NCBI RefSeq assembly: GCF_002443255.2 | Contig: NW_019211457.1 | Coordinates: forward strand, 47,973,043-48,037,042 | Length of the DNA stretch: 64,000 bases | From: Varroa destructor | Taxonomy: Eukaryota > Arthropoda > Arachnida > Mesostigmata > Varroidae | Direction: 5' to 3' | Made by a program: the position numbers and the translations under genes | The notes under the pieces: generated by a model | Told to the model about the DNA's origin: nothing | Databases searched by the model: none | Seen by the model: only the letters and a program-made list of their open reading frames with translations | In this document: piece after piece, positions 54,261-64,000 of the stretch | How positions within the stretch are numbered: position 1 is the stretch's first letter | Layout: every line of letters begins with the position of its first letter

Positions 54261-56905
54261 AATTCCAAATTCAGAATCACTCTAATACTCCGCATATCCC
54301 CGTCGGTATGTTTCTCGACAGTTCGCCTAATAGACGCCCTTCCATATATCATTTGTTAATTGTTCAAGCTGCATAGTTGGTTCTAATAAAAGATATTATA
54401 TAAATTGTAGATACTATATACATTAAGGATTCTATATACATTACAACATATTAATGAAAAAATTAATACAGTGTTCTCCATGTCTCAAATCCTATACAGC
54501 GTAAAAGGAATACTGCATGTTTGCTGAAATTTACCATGAAAGATGTCTCTTGTCTAGGTGTTCGACCCAATTACTTTCAGAACTCTCAGTACTTCAAGCG
54601 TAGAAGCTCCATAAAATTTTCCGCAGAAAAGAAAAACGTTCGATAAAAAAACCGTTATATTCCTGTTACTGTTAGAAAAACTCTAACAAATCCGCATCTC
54701 AAAATATAGATGCATGTCTTTAAAATGCCATTCTTTTAAGACATACCAAAGCTCTCTAACATATGTTAATTATTTTTTATGCTTTTTACGGCACTTTTGT
54801 ATTACGTAACTGATTCATTTCAAGCAATCTCAAATGCCTGAATATATTTATTTAATAAGAACTTGAATACAGCAGTCTCATATAGATGACAAATCTAACA
54901 AGACCCGCCTAAAGTAATTCTAAAGTAATGCTTAGTGGCATAATTACAGAATGTAAAAATAAAATTATAACCTCTTTGCTTCAGTGGTATTTACTCAGTT
55001 TTATCTGTCGCATTGTTTTCATCAGTTTCACAATGAAATAAAAGCAGGCGATTCGTCTCATGTCATATCTAAATCTAAGCTACACAAGATAACTATCCTT
55101 GGCGTCTGCCTGGTTCATACATATGTACTACCACGCAACCCTTCATTTCCACCTATTTTTTTTATTTGGCCCTTATAACAGTGGTAAATGGTTACATTGC
55201 TACCACGAGTGAGGGATCATGTAAGAAGAAGTTGCTTTGTAATGAGACACTTAAGATGCAAATGTAATAGTCAAGTGGATGTTGCGCAAATACATACAAA
55301 AACTCGACTGCCTTTTTTATGGTTCCCTGTATATAAATTTGTAAAAAATCAACTAGTATAACTTGTGTGGAAGTCTCATTCGTTGCAAAACCAAACTTCC
55401 AATCAATCATAAATACATCATTTTTTACTTCGAAGAAGCACTGCCATGGATATCATATGCCTGTAGTCACATTAAAAGAGAGCATTTTCCAAGATTATTC
55501 TCCGAAACTTCTTACATCTTATTACTCTCGATGATCCAGCTCTTATTGGTTATAATGTTAAGAGAGACGTAACCAGAGTAATAGACGAAGAGAAAATTAA
55601 TTATTCATTTTTCGTTGACAATTTATGTCAGAAGCATCTTATACCGCTTATGTGGCACTGCAATGGGTAGCTTTTCTCAATCTCTTCTATACTTTTCGGA
55701 AGTTAAAACATGCGCGGCGAATTCTTCTTTGGCATAGTTAACTTTCAGGTAACATTAACAGTAAATGTCTAAGCGTTACTTTCTGTTGAGTCTCATGCTT
55801 CTTTTACAGGAAGCTAAACAACATTCTAAGGTCCTGTCCAACAGACGTCAGCAATCGCTTTAAGACTTTATCAAGATCATGTGTTTAGAGCTAGAGATTT
55901 GCTGCTAGAATCTGCTGGGCAAGGTCTACTATCAAATTTTCCAATGACACCAAACCCACCGTAGTTCAGTAAATTTTCTTTTTTTTCTTCATTACCAAGC
56001 ATTCATTGAATGAGGAGCTCAACTGAAAGACCGATCACGTTTATTTAGCCATTGCTATAACCAAGATATCCGCATGAAATAATCACAGTCATCATTTACC
56101 GTCATAACCCGTGGAAATATCTAACAAAAAAAATGCTTACCCACTAACGTGACGCAACCAAACAGAATGCTCAGCTTCTTAACCCTTGACGGCGATTGCC
56201 TTTACGGCTGACTGTCCACACGGTAACAATATTTTTACCAGCTAATATGCAATAGCTCTTTTCAATGCTCTGTTTTTGATTCGTTTTATAGTAACACATG
56301 TACTTAACAGAAACATTATTATTTACGGGTGTCCACTCTAGGAAATGTATCAGTACACACTTTTCCTTATTATAGTTTTAGCAATCATGGCGACGTTATA
56401 CAGCCTCGCAGCCTAAGGCTATATATGTTCGATCTGATAACTTCACTTTGATGTCCAATCACTTCTTATTTATTGGACACTTCCTTCAACTTCATTCATA
56501 CCTGTTTTGTGCTTGAGTTGTTTTTAAACAGTGTTGTTGATTGAAATGGTCGTCTTGGAGCGCCAAGTAGCTACTGGCATCCGTACCTGCCAGCTCTTGG
56601 GTAGCGACATTCATATGTGTGTATTCAAGGAAGACATAAGATGAACAGACGGATCATCTGTCTACTGTACTTTTAGACGTAATGTGGCAGCTTCAACCGC
56701 AGCAGAATTGCAGTTTTAGTGCCATATGCTGGTCGGTCGTAAGGTGCGCATGTTCTGCTTGTGCCGAATTACCCGCTCGTTTAAAGATGCGTCAAATCTT
56801 ATCTGACATTTCACACATAAGACTATCCATAATTAAGACTAACTTACTTAATATCTCAAACATGAAATCTAAAATTTCCATGCGTATACTGTCTTTCTGG
56901 TACAG

Positions 56906-56926
56906 TATATATATATATATATATAT
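56906..56926. repeat. (TA)n microsatellite at the mariner insertion site
   Basis: About ten TA units run directly into the left terminal repeat of the mariner copy. Because mariners insert at TA, the tract may have been the target. Confidence 0.85.
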
Positions 56927-57877
56927 TGGGTTGTCAAAAAGAGTATTGTTTTTCTACTTTCTAAAGTTGCATATCGCGAGTAATATAGGTCGCGTTGGGC
57001 CAGTCTTGGTGTCGTTTACAAGCTGTGTTTAGCAGTAGAGAACCTGCGAACTTGTTGGAATGCCTTCATTCAAAGATAGAGTGCCTTGAATACAAGCAAA
57101 ATTTCTACAAAAATTTGCTGTATCTACTATTTTATTACTATAAAGGTCAGATTGTCTTATTCTTAATGCTGCCTAGGCCAACAAAATTGTAGTCTTTATT
57201 TAAGACGCGTTATCGGAAGAGACGGTCCCAAAGTCCTTCTGCCGCTTTCATTCTGGAAACATCGATCTTCTTCGAAAGATACTTCTCGCAGTGGCCGAAC
57301 AATTACGCAAAAAGTTGATGAAATTATTATGAAAGTTAAGCAAGATTGATATATGAGTAGCCATAATGTCGCCAAAGTACTCAATTTCCACCAATAAACA
57401 CTTTTAAATCATTTAAAGAAAACAGACCACAAAAAACTCGATGTTTTGGTGCTACACGAATTGCCGCAAGAGAATTTACTCGATCTTATTTCCAACTACG
57501 GAATTCTACAGAAACGCAATAAAATCGAGCTATTCTAAAGCGGTTGATCATGAATGATGAAAAGTGGATTACACACAAGAATAATTTGTAGCGTATAGCC
57601 TGGATTTTGAATTATAAAACTATCATGTTTTCGGTATCCGCACAACTCGCTTAATGGTGTTATTTTAACTTCAGTGGGGCAAGAATTACTTGCCACAATC
57701 TTTTCTCAAGAATTACGGAGGTTCTGCTCTATTGGGATTACCAATAATGTTACCAAAAAATGGCAAAGGTCATCGACTAAAATGGCACACATTTGGTTTA
57801 GTAATATTATTTCAAAATATAAAAAAACGTTTGCTTTAATTTTAGCTTAAATTGGCCAATACTTTTTGACAACCTAA
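56926..57877 (+). mobile_element. defective mariner transposon with both terminal inverted repeats
   Basis: Both ends are present. The left end TTGGGTTGTCAAAAAG at 56,926 and the right end, which reads TTAGGTTGTCAAAAAG on the minus strand from 57,877, are near-perfect inverted repeats flanked by TA on each side. The 952-bp body is shorter than a ~1.3-kb autonomous mariner. Plus-strand transposase fragments survive with stops and frameshifts: SGRTITQKVDEIIMKVKQD (about 57,289-57,346), MSSHNVAKVLNF, KKLDVLVLHELPQENLL (about 57,433-57,483), MNDEKWITHKNN (about 57,550-57,586, with the first catalytic Asp) and a C-terminal KKWQR block near 57,757. The D34D segment (NARPH...YSPDLAP...) is missing, so the internal deletion removed the other two catalytic residues. 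It lies in the grh intron in the same orientation as the gene. Confidence 0.9.
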
Positions 57878-58709
57878 TATATTTTTAAGCCAAGAAAGGT
57901 CAATTCATAATGGCTATATATCTTTCTGGTTTTGAACACTTTACTGCTATAATAACTGTTCCACAGATAATCGACAATATATTCTGAAAGGACAAAATAT
58001 AACAGATTTTTGATACCACCGGATAACGTACACTTCCGCTACTATGTTGGTAATATAAGAAGCAGGACAGTTATAATATCGTTATATAACAATAGAGTTT
58101 TTTTTTATAAAAATATTTTGACCAAAATAGCCTACCGCTTATCGGGGTATGCTGGCCTGTTAGTTAGAATAGATTCAGTTTGATACGGCTTTATCGCTAG
58201 TCAGGTGAGTGGTTTCGTAAGGACCACAATAGAGGCTTGGTATATCATTCTATTTTTATTCTGTTCAACCATAGCATTCCTTAATACATCTACGTAGAGT
58301 ATAGCTTTCAAGAAAGACGGCTAACATTACGTCCCTAATTGCTTTTTTGTTATTAGAAGCTGTAATAGTTCTCACAATTGAAGGCGTTTCCAAAATTAAA
58401 TATTTGTAGAAAGTTACGTTCTTCTGAATAAATGTTCCTAATTTAATTTTTCACTTCTAGTATATAGGGTATACTCAGGACTCAAACTTTACGTGTAAAG
58501 ACCCATTCTTGGTTCACATTTAGATCTGACATCTACTTGGAAATTTTGAGATATAAAATTATAATGTGCTCTTTGCTGTCGAATATTTTGCTATATACGC
58601 TTGCCGCTAATCAGATGGATTTCTTGTGTCGATGTCCAAATACTAAGAGTAGTTTTTCTTGACCATTGCATGTTAGTAACGCGATAGCTGTTTTTTTTTG
58701 GGGTTTTAG
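57878..58709. other. right end of the first grh coding intron
   Basis: This is AT-rich intronic DNA. A TCAGT word (58,176) and a CAG|GTGAGT donor (58,204) lie close together and could mark a short leader exon from an internal promoter, but no TATA box lies at the expected distance. The intron ends with a strong pyrimidine tract and ttttag at 58,709. Confidence 0.6.
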
Positions 58710-58926
58710 CCGGCGGTCAACTGGTTCTAGAGAACTCGTGGAAGCAGTACTACCAGGCGGAGGAGAATCCATTAAGCGCCCCTGCTGCGGCCATGCTCAA
58801 CATTCATGGAGAGCAATCTCACGGTTCAAGTTTAGCCTACGAGGGATATGCTCTCAAGCCTCCACCACAACCTAATAATCTTGGTCCACCGCTCACTGTG
58901 CCCGCTACTCGGCCTGACATGTGGAG
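58710..58926 (+). CDS. grh: Grainyhead transcription factor, coding exon 2 (conserved N-terminal block)
   Basis: The frame enters with two bases completing codon 24 and encodes residues 24-95 plus two bases of codon 96. LENSWKQYYQAEENPLSAPA and the following AAMLNIHGEQ (about residues 30-59) match the DEAW..[20 protein letters not shown] block near the N-terminus of Grainyhead-like proteins: W, Y, ENPL, A, AM, I and G are kept in register. In those proteins the region lies in the transactivation part. A Pro-rich tail follows (KPPPQPNNLGPPLTVPATRP). The acceptor has a run of nine T plus ttttag. The donor GAG|GTAGGT leaves phase 2; using the next GT (58,931) would put a TAG in frame. The product is a nuclear sequence-specific regulator of epidermal and other epithelial genes. 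Confidence 0.9.
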
Positions 58927-59063
58927 GTAGGTAACTGAGCTCATCCTAATTAGACCTAATTTTTGAACCAATCAGGACATCTGTTTATTATTATTATTAT
59001 TATATACTGTATGCAATCAACGAAATTTAATACAGTGCATAAAACACACACGCAGGTCAAGAG
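58927..59063 (+). other. grh intron, 137 nt
   Basis: The intron contains an (ATT)n tract at 58,985-59,003. The obvious acceptor cgcag|G at 59,055 would shift the frame into a stop (AGG TCA AGA GTA TGC TAA). The AG eight bases further on (gtcaagag|T at 59,063) restores it. Confidence 0.6.
58985..59003. repeat. (ATT)n microsatellite
   Basis: About six ATT units inside the short grh intron. Confidence 0.85.
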
Positions 59064-59591
59064 TATGCTAAATAAAAGAAGTTTCAGCGAGCAGATGGGT
59101 ACCTCACTGAAGCCAGCGGCCTCCATTCAAGAGAAGAGCGACGTGTTCTTAAATGACGTTAAAAAAGATCCTGGTTCTCCAGATCGACTTTGCCAAAAAA
59201 GCCCCGTCAACTCCCAGGTGTTTACATCCGAAAGTCCATCTCCGGCCGAGACAAAGGAAGTCGGGCTGGATGATGTGCCCCTCTCAATACTCGTCCAGGT
59301 AAAGCAAGAGCCATCGCAGCCGTCAGGAAACCCACCGATTTCTAACGCCCAGACTACTGCAAATCTGGCTCACACGCAAGCAGAACCCAAGTCCCCTTAC
59401 AGTCCAGCCTACGCTACGGTTCAGCAGACACACTCATTCGGCGATATATTTTCTGCTTTGTCGGGTAATGTAGCCCCACAAGCTTTTGTGACAACGGTTC
59501 CATCTAAGCCCACGAGCCCGCAACCGGTGTTTACTGACGCAACTGCACCCGAAGTGGGGCTACAGAATACTACGACGGGACACTTTTACAG
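59064..59591 (+). CDS. grh: Grainyhead transcription factor, coding exon 3 (Ser/Pro-rich region)
   Basis: The exon encodes residues 97-271, plus the last base of codon 96 and the first two of codon 272. It is low-complexity and hydrophilic, rich in Ser, Pro, Thr and Gln, with many SP/TP sites (GSPD, KSPVN, ESPSP, PKSPYSP, PTSPQP), as in the poorly conserved activation region of Grh proteins. VKQE at residues 175-178 within VQVKQEPSQ fits the sumoylation consensus (hydrophobic-K-x-E); Drosophila Grh has a comparable KxEPE site as I recall it. Codon usage and GC differ clearly from the intronic flanks. The donor TTTACAG|GTGATA leaves phase 2. The exact 5' edge is less certain than the rest because of the two AGs at 59,055 and 59,063. 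Confidence 0.87.
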
Positions 59592-60082
59592 GTGATAATT
59601 CCCCACCCTTGGATGTGCTCTGATGTTCTGTGAACAGTGCCTGACCAACTTTTCTGGTGGAGGGAAGCTGTGTGGCTCATGAATTGAACTCAATGGATAA
59701 CCTGCTTTGTTGTTTTTTTGAGGACACATTCAGCTAACCAAACCTATAAACAGAATGTAATATTCTCCGCTTTCGTAGATATAAGCAACTTTAATATACA
59801 ANNNNNNNNNNNNNNNNNNNNNNNNNNNNNNNNNNNNNNNNNNNNNNNNNNNNNNNNNNNNNNNNNNNNNNNNNNNNNNNNNNNNNNNNNNNNNNNNNNN
59901 NTATATATATCTTCTGGGAAGCACGTTTTCGTGAATATAACCCGTAAACTTGGTGCATGAACAGTTCACAACCTACACAATAATTAAACCTATGGTCACT
60001 TTCATCGACTTTAAGGCGCTTTCTTTCGCTTGCATACAACTTGCTTGGCGGTGTCTTATTCATTAAACAACCTCTGTTTCAG
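59592..60082 (+). other. grh intron, 491 nt as assembled, with sequencing gap
   Basis: The intron runs from GTGATA to ctctgtttcag. Its true length is unknown because it contains a 100-N gap. The frames overlapping the Ns have no meaning. Confidence 0.85.
59802..59901. other. assembly gap, 100 Ns
   Basis: Exactly 100 N, a conventional placeholder for a gap of unknown size. The right flank starts TATATATAT, so a (TA)n tract probably caused the break. Confidence 0.98.
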
Positions 60083-60380
60083 GGACTACTACCAAGGAAA
60101 TGGAGACTTTAGTACGCGAGCTATAAGCACTTCTCAGCAACAGGCTTTAACTGTGACTGCATTTCCCACCGACGTACTTTCCAATGCTAGCGTAACTACA
60201 ACGACTCTCTCATCTACGGACCCGCTTTTTGTAGAGCGATACATCCGCCAAAGTTCTCAATCAGCCCTTCAACTTCAAGGATACAAAGCGTCCTTAAATG
60301 GCCTCACGGTCGATTTACCTTCTCCAGATTCAGGGATTGGGGAAACTATGACACCTCGAGAACCGACAGGTCTTCCTCAG
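60083..60380 (+). CDS. grh: Grainyhead transcription factor, coding exon 4 (ends before the DNA-binding domain)
   Basis: The exon encodes residues 272-371. It opens with [14 protein letters not shown], continues through a Gln/Ser/Thr-rich stretch, and then reaches [20 protein letters not shown] with GETMTPRE after it (about residues 338-364). The [11 protein letters not shown]...TPR block is, to my recollection, a conserved landmark of arthropod Grh just upstream of the segment leading into the CP2 domain, and it is the strongest single identifier together with the ENPL block. The acceptor is cctctgtttcag|G and the donor CTCAG|GTAAGT, both near-ideal; the exit is phase 0. The following exons, encoding the immunoglobulin-fold CP2 DNA-binding domain and the ubiquitin-like dimerisation domain, are not found before 64,000. 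Confidence 0.92.
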
Positions 60381-63300
60381 GTAAGTCTGTATACGCGGTG
60401 GCGCTACTTTAGCAAATACGCATTTTATACTAATAGCGCGTTGCGGGCGCAAACGCCTGCATACCGCAGGGGATCGGTCGGTAGATATCTTCGGCTTCTC
60501 TAATCGAGATAGATAGTCAATAGATAAGTTTGGTGTCCTTGAATTTCGAGATACAAAGGTAGTCGCCGTGGTGAAAAAAACACGGGAAAATTTCGATGCA
60601 GAACCAAAAAATCGACGACGAATGGCGAAATGGGGAGAGATGATGCTGATCGTGGTGATGTCAAATTATTGGCTTGTTTCAGTGGCGGCGGCGCTGACGG
60701 CAGCCCGCAAATTGAAACCGAGGCGGCGACGGCAGTGGCGTTTACTCACGCCAGCAGCGACTTTCTTTCTCTTAATTTATTCCACATTGTTGAATCATTC
60801 GGTAGAACAAAACAGCGCCGAAGCAGCGTTGCGTCGATGGTATTTGCGCTTACTGCTTGAGCAAGTAGCGTTGGAGTCAAGGTCGCTTGCGCTAGGGACA
60901 TCGCGTGGAACGACTGAAATGATGCTAGAATGGAGTAGATGGACTCATTTCAAAGAGTTCTCCACTTTGATTTACTGGGTACACGAGGCCAAATACGCCC
61001 AGCACACCAAACAAAAACAGATACGGTACCATAGAAACCCTGCTTACTAGCTTTTCGGGAATACGGTGGCTTCGTCGGCTAGAAAATCCTTTATATTGTA
61101 GACACGTGATCAGGTGAAATTGGCAACAGCGATAAGCGAAAAACAAATAAACCAGCAACCGAACGTGCTGTAATGCTCAAGCATAATGTAGTGGTGGTAG
61201 AACAACAGTAAGATCAAAGATAACGATTAAAAATTATTAGTCTCAACCGGACATGGAGCATTGGACCTTGACAAGCCGCCGCCCATTTACACTTACCACT
61301 TAGACTGTACTTCGATACACAAAGATTTCTTGGCCACAGTGATATTATAGAATTGCGTAGTGACTCTTTCCTAAATTATTATGCGATATTTTCTAATGAT
61401 GATAAGGAACGTAGGGGTTTTCCGTTGTTGCTCTTTGCTCTTTAGATCATTTCTGAATCTTGTTGATGGTACGGCCAATCTAAACAAAAGTAACAATTGC
61501 CAGCAACCCGTTATAGTCATACAATTTCGCGATTGCATCTGTACTCCCATAATACTGTGCGTACCCCGTTATCTTCGTTGCACATTTGGCTGCCACAGTA
61601 ACGGAGTAAGCAAAACGATGAATTCATAAACATGAGATTTTAGGCTCGATCGCCAGCTAAGACGCGATGATTTTTATAATGACTTGTGCTCAAAGTATTA
61701 GAATGTGCAAACATGCCTTGTACCGATGTTAAACATTCAAAGTATATTCATATCCTCGAATAGACTATTGTCAACATGATATACTTTTTCCTGTGCGCGT
61801 GATTATTAGTTTACATGAATTGTAGTCCTGTATATTAGATAGATATTTTTAAGTGTGTTTTTATCAGCATAAATACGCAAATAGTAACCAAATAAATTAG
61901 TAACAAAATAAAGAGCGATAAGCATGGCATAAATTACAACGTCTCTAAAGCTCTAACAGAAACGTTGCGAAAAGATATAACGAACAAAAAAAAAGATTTT
62001 GTTTGTGAGTGTTGCTTGCAAATTGCTATTAGGGTATCAGTGTCCACTCCAAAGCCTCAACGTTCCACCACTATTCATGCCAAAGGTTTCATTAATATTT
62101 GTCGTTACCAATAGAGCAATTTTCACCACGGTTATGGTGCTACAAGTTACTTCATAATATAAAATTATGAAAAATCTCTCTGCAATTGCACCCTGATTTT
62201 TGCAGGCAATAAAATCACGGCTTTTATTGTGGAGAAAATTTTAGATACAATCCGCTGCAGACTGCTAATTGGGACAAAGGAAGCTCTTGGCGAAAATCAT
62301 GGGTGCATTATTTGGCTTAGAATTACTGATGTGTTGGGATTGATTTCCCCTGCTTAAAATATGCCAAGATTATGAGCAGTTACTCTACACAAAAACCTAC
62401 CAAAGTAGACTAGAAGAGGTACAATAGCTCTATTCGATTTGAGGCATCTAAAATCCGGCGATGTAAGCCCATCACCTCAGGTTTTTTTTCTTATATTCTA
62501 GATTTTTACTATTCGGCAACCACAGGAAAGGCGGTTTGTCGAGCGTCCTTTTTTGTGGACTGTCGTTCTTCGTGACAGTTCATTCAGCACCTTGTAGCAG
62601 TCAAAACTGGACGGTTGTTTATAATGACTTCGTTGATGGATATGTTTGGCTAACTCTGTCTGTCTTTGTGACCCTGTGTCGACGTATACGATTTATTTAT
62701 GGACAGGCATATACCAAGAATGTATGCAGCAACGATGACGTTGGCCATCTAGCTTACAGTTCAGGCGATGTTTGGCTTCAAAACAATATTCACCGAGAAA
62801 ATAACATACAACAACGGTAAATTAATGCACAAATGCATGATCGTTATTGCTACTGTACCCGAAATGAATCACACTACGATCTCTGCACACATGATCTTTT
62901 ATACATCTAGCAGATCCCCAACAAAGGGGTAACTTTTTTTCAAAAAAGAGTTTAACGGCACGAGGAGCAACACTAATTAATAAATTTATTGTTTCCGTTG
63001 TATAACTTGTTATGAAATGTAAATGAAAATTCCTGGCTATAAGTTTATTACAAAGATAACGAACGAAATAACAAAAACAATAGCACCAAATCTGCCATAG
63101 ACACGTATGCGCGTGGACAACTCTGGCTCTCATGTGACATGATACATTGTGTAACGAAGTCAGAAGACCCAATCCCATTTTATTTGAGTTTTTACTCAAA
63201 GGTGGTAGCATGTGATTATATAGAACTGTAAAAAAAATCCTTTATAAGACATAACTAATTTAAGCTGACAGAAAATCGATCAAGTGGATGCTGGCTACGC

Positions 63301-64000
63301 TGCAGCGAAAAATCATCTCGGTTATAACGAACTAATGGTAAAAGATATCATCTATCAAAATATGAAGACATTTATGTTCTTTAATGTGTGCAACCACGAT
63401 GTCTGAACAGTTAATTTATGTGGGTTTAAAAGAATGTACAAATTACTACCCATATTAAAGACTTCCCCAAAATTATTATTGAAAATTATTATGTAGTATT
63501 GAAGAGCATTGCTCTAGAGTACATAATGCTAGCTTTAGGGATTATTATTTTTTACAGATTGACTTCATGATAGTCTATCTATGTCTTGTTTGACGTACTG
63601 AACTAAGGCACATATTAATCTGTGGTAGGGAGAAAAAGTAACGTCGGGTTTGCCCATTGTACCCTAGGTCACATTCAGGAAATCGTAGGTTTGCTCCGCG
63701 TTGAGTCATTTATTCCTTTAGAAAAAAGTATACCTTAATTAAGCGAAAGTTAAGAGGTCTAAATCTCTAGCCGGTCATTAATGTCGCGGTCATCCAAAAC
63801 ATTGAATTGGCGTGCATTTTACGTTTGTGCAAACAACTGCCGACATGTACGAAATGTTATCCGGATAAACTGCATACAGTTAGAACTACGTAATGTATTG
63901 AAAAAACGTTTAAAAATTTTATATATGTATAAACGTATATATATAAATTACAACATCAAAAGAATGCAGAAAAACAAAAGCCGTATGGAACTTTAAATTC
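60381..64000 (+). other. start of the next grh intron, at least 3.6 kb
   Basis: No continuation exon is found: no phase-0 acceptor is followed by the Phe-Asp-Tyr-type or CP2-domain sequence expected next. The first ~680 bp (to about 61,060) is GC-rich with long open frames on the plus strand (60,568-61,050, 160 codons; 60,630-60,860, 76 codons), one containing a good acceptor (ggcttgtttcag at 60,682). The phases do not continue the grh frame, so no exon is called. The rest is AT-rich without recognised content. Confidence 0.6.

Larger units (their letters stand above)
51290..56925. other. left part of the first grh coding intron (intron 51,290-58,709)
   Basis: The intron is about 7.4 kb in the proposed model. 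Apart from the GC-rich island at 53,650-54,260 and simple repeats it is AT-rich with no recognised exon. The (TA)n tract at 56,906-56,926 is where the mariner copy is inserted. Confidence 0.55.

Noticed and set aside
57196..57384. 62-codon minus-strand frame
   Set aside because: It is antisense to the mariner transposase remnant.
58963..59063. In-frame upstream extension of the exon 3 frame starting at an ATG at 58,963
   Set aside because: It lies within the intron, translates an ATT repeat into polyisoleucine, and exon 3 is entered by splicing from exon 2.
59718..60063. Open frames across the N run on both strands
   Set aside because: They exist only because the Ns are not read as stops.
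60683..60802. Possible exon starting after the acceptor ggcttgtttcag
   Set aside because: Following exon 4 (phase 0) it would hit TGA after four codons, and its exit phase does not help; no grh model uses it.
1..64000. Bacterial-style features such as operons, CRISPR arrays, riboswitches and rRNA
   Set aside because: The DNA is a eukaryotic nuclear locus with spliced exons; no such feature was seen.

Overview
This is an AT-rich (roughly two-thirds A+T) eukaryotic nuclear window, almost certainly from an arthropod. Coding sequence occurs only as short exons bounded by GT-AG introns. No operons, ribosome binding sites, rRNA or tRNA genes or CRISPR arrays are visible. The transposon relics (mariner, R1-like LINE, Jockey/CR1-like LINE, Ty3/gypsy-like) are of kinds common in arthropods. 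A mite, tick or other compact-exon arthropod would fit, but the sequence does not fix the species. A run of 100 Ns at 59,802-59,901 marks an assembly gap.

The one gene I identify with confidence is on the + strand at the right end: the 5' coding part of a grainyhead (Grh/CP2-family) transcription factor. Four exons (51,220-51,289; 58,710-58,926; 59,064-59,591; 60,083-60,380) have compatible phases and join into an open frame of exactly 371 codons. The N-terminus carries the W...Y...ENPL...A..AM..I.G block of Grainyhead-like proteins. Next comes a long Ser/Pro/Gln/Thr-rich activation-type region with a VKQE sumoylation-type motif, and the fourth exon ends just after a [11 protein letters not shown] block that I recall as a Grh landmark. 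The CP2 DNA-binding domain and dimerisation domain are not in the window and must lie beyond 64,000.

The other ~58 kb is mostly noncoding: upstream flank and/or 5' introns. It contains decayed mobile elements: an R1-clade-like LINE (about 6.45-8.35 kb, minus), a Ty3/gypsy-like pol fragment (48.2-48.95 kb, minus), a Jockey/CR1-like LINE fragment (50.17-50.73 kb, minus) and a TA-flanked mariner with both terminal repeats (56,926-57,877, plus) inside the 7.4-kb grh intron. Several islands of higher GC and low stop density (15-16.1, 19.4-19.8, 25.8-26.3, 40.4-41.0, 53.65-54.26 and 60.4-61.06 kb) stand out and may be regulatory or untranslated-exon sequence. The 25.8-26.3 kb island contains a perfect AAACCGGTTT, the Grainyhead/CP2 consensus.

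Two further exon-like structures are reported as candidates. A two-exon tail of a small single-pass membrane protein lies at 13,162-13,971. A well-spliced 176-nt exon lies at 30,709-30,884; it leaves in the same phase as the first grh coding exon and could be an alternative first exon. I did not find a complete novel multi-gene system.
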